From: UBA11524 sp964547515
GTDB lineage: Bacteria > Bacillota > Clostridia > Christensenellales > Aristaeellaceae
Direction: 5' to 3'
NCBI GenBank assembly: GCA_964547515.1
Contig: CAZJOA010000096.1
Coordinates: forward strand, 1-10,587
DNA length: 10,587 bases
Below, piece after piece: positions 6,590 through 10,587 of the stretch; positions within the stretch are counted from its first letter, which is position 1; each line of letters opens with the position of its first letter. Position numbers and translations under genes: made by a program. A model generated the notes under the pieces. It saw only the letters and a list, made by a program, of their open reading frames with translations. It had not been told where the DNA came from and searched no databases.

Positions 6590-6668
6590 ATGGACGAAAG
6601 AGAAAGAGATGACGCTTGCCCACCATGAATTCAAAATGTATTTGGAAGAAAGGGAAAGTGAGCTGCGG

Positions 6669-9440
6669 ATGAAAAAGACGTTCTGGACTCTTGTATGCGT
6701 ATTTGTCCTGTGCCTTGTCGGTCTGGAAATGGCGCAGGCGCAGTCCGTTATCGATGCGCACTCTTACAGCGAGTATATTCAGGCGCATGCCGGGGCGGAA
6801 CTGCCTGCAGCCGCTGTTCCTCTGTCCAGCGAGTGCCTGGCGGATCTGTACAATGCCGCCGTAGACGCCGACGGTGTGGTCAGCCTCTCAGGCGAGGAAA
6901 GCACACTGACCTGGCGCGTTCAAGTAAAGGAGACCGGTCTTTATTGCCTGCGCTTGCAGTATCTTCCGCAGGTCAGCAAGCACAATCAGGTGGAGTTTTC
7001 CCTGATGATCGATGAAGCGTTTCCCTTTGTGCAGGCGGCGCAATTCTCCCTGCCCCGTGCATGGCGGAATGCCACGGAGCTCCGGCAGGACAGCCGCGGC
7101 AACCAGATCCGGCCTGCTCAGGAGCAGTGTGAATACTGGCAGGAGACCTATCTGTACGATCCGGAGGGGCTGCGCAATGCGCCGCTGCAATTCTACCTGA
7201 CGGCGGGTGAACATTCGATCACGCTGTCCGCAACGAGGACGGATTTCAAATTGTCCGCCGCAGTGTTCGAGCAGATCCGGTCTGCACCGGAATATGAGCA
7301 TCCTGCGGCTGCCGATGCCATGCAGGCGGCTGACCCGATCAAGGTGGAGGGTGAAGCCGCAGCGCTGAAGTCGAATTCCACGCTCTATCCCACCACAGAT
7401 CGCAGCGATCCGGCGACGTCACCCTCGCATCCGACGAAAATGCTGCTGAACACGATCGGCGGCAGCAACTGGAAGACTGCCTTCGACTGGATCGAATGGC
7501 GCTTCACCGTGCCGGAAAGCGGCTACTACAATATCTCCGTGCGTGCGCGGCAGAATCTGCAAAGCGGTGTGAGCGCAAACCGCCGCGTCTATGTGGACGG
7601 TACCGTTCCGTACAGCGGGCTGGAAAATGTGGCGTTCCCCTTTGCAAACAAGTGGTATCAGCTGACCCTGGGCAGCGATACACCCTATGCATTCTACCTG
7701 GAGGCGGGCGAGCACACGATCCGGATGGAGAATGTCCCCGGCCCGATGGGCGACCTCATCAGCGAGATGCAGGAACTGGTGCGTCAGCTGAACGATCAGT
7801 ACCGCCGGATCGTCATGGTGACGGGTGTAACGCCCGACCCCTACCGCGACTATCAGATCTACCGCGATATTCCCACCCTGCTGGACGAGATGGCATCGGT
7901 ATCCCGGCGGCTCACCGAGCTGAAGGAGAAAATGTCCGGCTACGCCAAGGGCACTGTTGATTCCTCCGGTGTGATGGGCACCATGATCGCACAGCTGGAC
8001 AGCTTTGTGGATAATCCGGATACCATTCCGCTGCGCCTGACCTCCATGAAAACCAATATATCCTCCCTGTCCGCCTGGCTTCTCGCGCTGGGCGAGCAGC
8101 CGCTGGAGATCGACTACCTCTATATCGCGCCGGCCGGACACATGCCGGAGATGGCGCAGACCAACTTCTTCGAGCAGCTCTGGTATGACGGGCGCTCCAT
8201 CATCGGCTCCTTCGGCTCTGATTACCGGATGGTCGGCGATTTCACGGACGAAGACGAAGCCATCTCCGTTTGGGTCAACATGGGCCGTGACCAGGTGCAG
8301 GTCATCAAGGATCTGGTCGACAACGATTTTGTCCCCCGCTACGGCGTGAAGGTCAACATCAATCTGGTGCAGCAGGGTCTGATCGAGGCGACGCTGGCCG
8401 GAAAAGGCCCGGACATCGCACTGTTCGTGAGCGCGGCTGACCCGGTGAACCTCGCGGCCCGCGGCGCACTGGAAGACCTGTCCCGGTATGCGGGATATGG
8501 GGAGGTCAGCGCCCGCTTCCAGGCCGAGGCGATGGTGCCCTTTGCATACGAAGGCGGCGTGTACGCCCTGCCCATCACCCAGACCTTCCCGATGCTGTTC
8601 TACCGGACGGACGTGTTCCAGCAGCTGAGCCTTGATGCGCCGGAAACATGGGATGACGTATATGCACTTTTGCCCATCCTCCAGCGCAACAGCCTGGATA
8701 TGGGCATCGGCTCGGATGTCAGCACCTTTGCCACGCTGCTGTTCCAGCAAAATGGCAGGTTTTACAACGAACAGCGCACCAGCACCGACTTTGACAGCGA
8801 CGAGGCGATGCGGGCTTTCTCGCAGTGGACGGATTTCTTCACCAAGTATGACCTGCCCCTGTCCTACGATTTCCTGAACCGCTTCCGCACGGGCGAGATG
8901 CCCATCGGCATTGCACCGTACACCATGTTCAACACACTGCAGGTGACAGCGCCCGAAATCAAGGGGATGTGGGCGATGGTGCCCGTTCCCGGTACGGTGC
9001 AGGAGGATGGCACGGTGAATCGCGCGGTATGCGGCGGCAGCCAGATACAGGGTGCGATCCTTTTCCGGAAGACCGCGAACAAGGATGCTGCATGGAAGTT
9101 CCTGGATTGGTTCACCAGCACGGAGATCCAGTCGCAGTTCGGCATCGCGCTGGAGGCACAGATGGGCGCGTCCGGCAGATACGCCACCGCCAATGTGGAA
9201 GCGCTGAAGTACCTGCCCTGGTCCAAGGCGCAGCAGGATGCCCTGTATGAACAGTGGGAGAACGTCCGCGAAATTCCGGAGATCCCCGCAAGCTATTACA
9301 TCAGCCGCAACCTGATTAATGCATTCCGTGCGGTGAAATACGATTATGCAAACCCGCGTCATACGCTGAACCTATACAGTGAAGAGATGAACGCAGAGAT
9401 CCTGCGCAAGCGGGAAGAACTGGGGCTGCCCCTGGAGTGA
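6669..9440 (+). CDS. Large secreted ABC-transporter solute-binding protein with two beta-sandwich domains
   Basis: This is the predicted carbohydrate-capturing component of the importer, 923 residues, about twice the usual 400-450. A signal peptide (1-24, MKKTFWTLV to MAQA, probable cut AQA/QS) has no lipobox cysteine. Then come a first predicted beta-sandwich (about 46-206), a second (about 220-358, with LNTIGGSNWK and EWRFTVPESGYYNISVRARQ), and a helical stretch (about 359-490, with TGVTPDPYRDYQ and QPLEIDYLYI). The type-1 sugar-binding fold fills about 530-923 (VWVNMGRDQ, LAGKGPDIALFV, YALPITQTFPMLFYRTDVF, WKFLDWFTS). Both sandwiches have the GxYxxxVR/AGEHTI pattern of CBM6/35-like modules, by inspection only. 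The start at 6669 is chosen for the signal peptide; its ribosome-binding site is weak, and ATG at 6609 is an alternative. It lies 54 bases before the permease gene. The substrate is unknown. Confidence 0.88.
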   Translation: MKKTFWTLVCVFVLCLVGLEMAQAQSVIDAHSYSEYIQAHAGAELPAAAVPLSSECLADLYNAAVDADGVVSLSGEESTLTWRVQVKETGLYCLRLQYLPQVSKHNQVEFSLMIDEAFPFVQAAQFSLPRAWRNATELRQDSRGNQIRPAQEQCEYWQETYLYDPEGLRNAPLQFYLTAGEHSITLSATRTDFKLSAAVFEQIRSAPEYEHPAAADAMQAADPIKVEGEAAALKSNSTLYPTTDRSDPATSPSHPTKMLLNTIGGSNWKTAFDWIEWRFTVPESGYYNISVRARQNLQSGVSANRRVYVDGTVPYSGLENVAFPFANKWYQLTLGSDTPYAFYLEAGEHTIRMENVPGPMGDLISEMQELVRQLNDQYRRIVMVTGVTPDPYRDYQIYRDIPTLLDEMASVSRRLTELKEKMSGYAKGTVDSSGVMGTMIAQLDSFVDNPDTIPLRLTSMKTNISSLSAWLLALGEQPLEIDYLYIAPAGHMPEMAQTNFFEQLWYDGRSIIGSFGSDYRMVGDFTDEDEAISVWVNMGRDQVQVIKDLVDNDFVPRYGVKVNINLVQQGLIEATLAGKGPDIALFVSAADPVNLAARGALEDLSRYAGYGEVSARFQAEAMVPFAYEGGVYALPITQTFPMLFYRTDVFQQLSLDAPETWDDVYALLPILQRNSLDMGIGSDVSTFATLLFQQNGRFYNEQRTSTDFDSDEAMRAFSQWTDFFTKYDLPLSYDFLNRFRTGEMPIGIAPYTMFNTLQVTAPEIKGMWAMVPVPGTVQEDGTVNRAVCGGSQIQGAILFRKTANKDAAWKFLDWFTSTEIQSQFGIALEAQMGASGRYATANVEALKYLPWSKAQQDALYEQWENVREIPEIPASYYISRNLINAFRAVKYDYANPRHTLNLYSEEMNAEILRKREELGLPLE

Positions 9441-9494
9441 GCGCGAAGGGGACGGCTTCCCTGCAACCCTGGCGCATAGAAAAGAGGAAAGAGA

Positions 9495-10442
9495 ATGCAG
9501 AAAAGCAAGAAGAACCAGCCACTGCTATGGAGAAACTACGGTGGTTTCCGAGGTCTGTGCAGGGAGATATATGACAATCGGGGCAACTACCTGATGCTTG
9601 CGCCCTTTTTGATCCTCTTCTTTGTCTTCACTGTGCTGCCGATCATCAGCGCGTTCGGCCTGAGCTTTACGAACTTCAACATGCTGCAGACCCCGGACTT
9701 TATCGGCTGGAGCAACTACATCCGCCTGTTCCTCGCCGACGATGTGTTCCTGATCGCGGTTCGCAACACGCTGATCTTCGCCGTGCTGACGGGACCGATC
9801 AGCTACTTCTGCTGTCTGTTCTTCGCCTGGCTCATCAATGAACTGCCGCCCAAGCTGCGCACGTTCATGACCTTTGTATTCTACGCCCCCTCCATTTCCG
9901 GCAACCTGTATGTGATCTGGATGTACATTTTCTCCGGCGACACATATGGCATGGCCAACAGCTTCCTGATGAATCTGGGGCTCATCCATGAGCCCATTCA
10001 GTGGCTGACCGACCCGGAGTACAACCTGACCATCGTTATCATCGTGCAGATCTGGCTGAGCTTGGGTGCATCGTTCCTTTCCTTCATTGCCGGCTTGCAG
10101 GGCATCGACCGTCAGCTGTACGAAGCCGGTGCGGTGGATGGCATCCGCAACCGTTGGCAGGAGCTGTTCAAGATCACGCTGCCCTCGATGGGTCCCCAAC
10201 TGCTGTTCGGCGCTGTGATGCAGATCAGCGCGGCCTTCTCCGTCGGCGGCATCGCCCAGACGCTGACGGGCTTCCCCTCCACCGACTATTCCACGCACAC
10301 CATCATCACCCATATTCAGGACTATGGTACGCTGCGCTTTGAGATGGGCTATGCATCAGCCATTTCAGTCGTTCTGTTCATCGTGATATTCCTGACAAAC
10401 AACGTCATCCGCAACGTGATAAGCAAATACGCATCCGATTAA
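9495..10442 (+). CDS. Carbohydrate ABC transporter permease, MalF/LplB-like
   Basis: The product is one of two membrane subunits of a sugar importer (BPD_transp_1 family). The 315-residue protein has six predicted membrane helices, at about 32-55, 91-113, 124-146, 177-199, 236-257 and 285-305. The EAA loop that docks on the ATPase is at about residues 210-230 (EAGAVDGIRNRWQELFKITL). The N-terminal helix motif APFLILFFVFTVLPIISAF and the segment SFTNFNMLQTPDFIGWSNY are typical of the LplB/UgpA branch. Length is normal. The start at 9495 has AGAGG seven bases upstream. It follows the binding-protein gene by 54 bases and precedes the next permease by 22, so the three are probably one transcript. 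Confidence 0.95.
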   Translation: MQKSKKNQPLLWRNYGGFRGLCREIYDNRGNYLMLAPFLILFFVFTVLPIISAFGLSFTNFNMLQTPDFIGWSNYIRLFLADDVFLIAVRNTLIFAVLTGPISYFCCLFFAWLINELPPKLRTFMTFVFYAPSISGNLYVIWMYIFSGDTYGMANSFLMNLGLIHEPIQWLTDPEYNLTIVIIVQIWLSLGASFLSFIAGLQGIDRQLYEAGAVDGIRNRWQELFKITLPSMGPQLLFGAVMQISAAFSVGGIAQTLTGFPSTDYSTHTIITHIQDYGTLRFEMGYASAISVVLFIVIFLTNNVIRNVISKYASD

Positions 10443-10464
10443 CTGCGAGGGAGTGTGGAAAAGC

Positions 10465-10587
10465 ATGAAGGGAAACCGTAAACGCGGCACCAAACCAAAG
10501 CGGTTGAGCCGTTCTGTCGGCGGTGACGGGCTGATCTTCGCTGTGCTGTGTGCATTCGGCGCATTCATGATCCTGCCGTTTGTGTAT
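10465..10587 (+). CDS. Second carbohydrate ABC transporter permease (partial, cut by window end)
   Basis: Only the first 41 codons are present. A strongly basic N-terminus (MKGNRKRGTKPKRLSR) is followed by the beginning of a first membrane helix (LIFAVLCAFGAFMILPFVY). This is the arrangement expected of the MalG/LplC/YtcP-type partner that normally follows an LplB-type permease. The start at 10465 has GAGGGAG (10447-10453) and the nearer GTGGA (10455-10459) upstream. The frame is open to the window edge. The EAA loop, which would settle the identity, is outside the window, so the call rests on position and the N-terminal pattern. Confidence 0.8.
   Translation, partial: MKGNRKRGTKPKRLSRSVGGDGLIFAVLCAFGAFMILPFVY

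Noticed and set aside
7419..9362. 647-codon open frame on the minus strand, antisense to the binding-protein gene
   Set aside because: Its translation is His-, Arg- and Val-rich, low in aromatic pattern and without recognisable motifs; GC-rich codon bias of the real gene keeps the opposite frame open.
9525..10313. 262-codon open frame on the minus strand, antisense to the permease gene
   Set aside because: Charged Gln/Glu/Arg/Asp-rich shadow of a membrane protein, which is expected when hydrophobic codons are read on the other strand.

Overview
The window looks like chromosomal DNA of a GC-rich Clostridia-type member of the Bacillota (Firmicutes). The evidence is purine-rich Shine-Dalgarno sequences before most genes, consensus housekeeping (sigma-A type) promoters, ribosomal proteins of Gram-positive type, and a sugar ABC transporter whose unusually large binding protein is of a kind I associate with Clostridia and Paenibacillus. 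The genus cannot be fixed from the sequence alone.

Left part, minus strand (1 to about 3720): the front of the S10 ribosomal protein operon, in transcription order rpsJ, rplC, rplD, rplW, rplB, rpsS, rplV, with rpsC expected just past the left edge. All seven genes are intact, gaps are 17 to 33 bases, and rplD and rplW overlap by one base. The operon has its own promoter (TTGATT, 17 bases, TATAAT at 3663-3691) behind an A/T-tract. It also has a leader of about 160 nt with three stem-loops and a possible 33-codon upstream reading frame that ends inside the rpsJ ribosome-binding site. The str-operon genes (fusA, tuf) that often precede rpsJ are not here.

Middle (about 3720 to 4148): some 430 bases without a convincing gene, ending in a dyad just before a perfect-consensus promoter on the plus strand.

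Right part, plus strand (4149 to 10587): a sugar-uptake locus. It encodes a membrane-spanning one-component AraC-type regulator with an extracellular sensor domain. A stem-loop terminator and a second promoter region with AAAAATTG repeats follow. Next come a 923-residue secreted solute-binding protein carrying two predicted beta-sandwich domains ahead of the binding fold, an MalF/LplB-type permease, and the first 41 codons of a second permease cut off by the window edge. No ATPase is seen. The likely logic is that the regulator senses a carbohydrate (or a binding-protein/ligand complex) outside the cell and switches on the importer genes through sites near 6451-6590; the importer probably borrows a shared ATPase encoded elsewhere. 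The substrate cannot be read from the sequence, but the extra domains and the two-permease layout suggest an oligosaccharide or glycan fragment.
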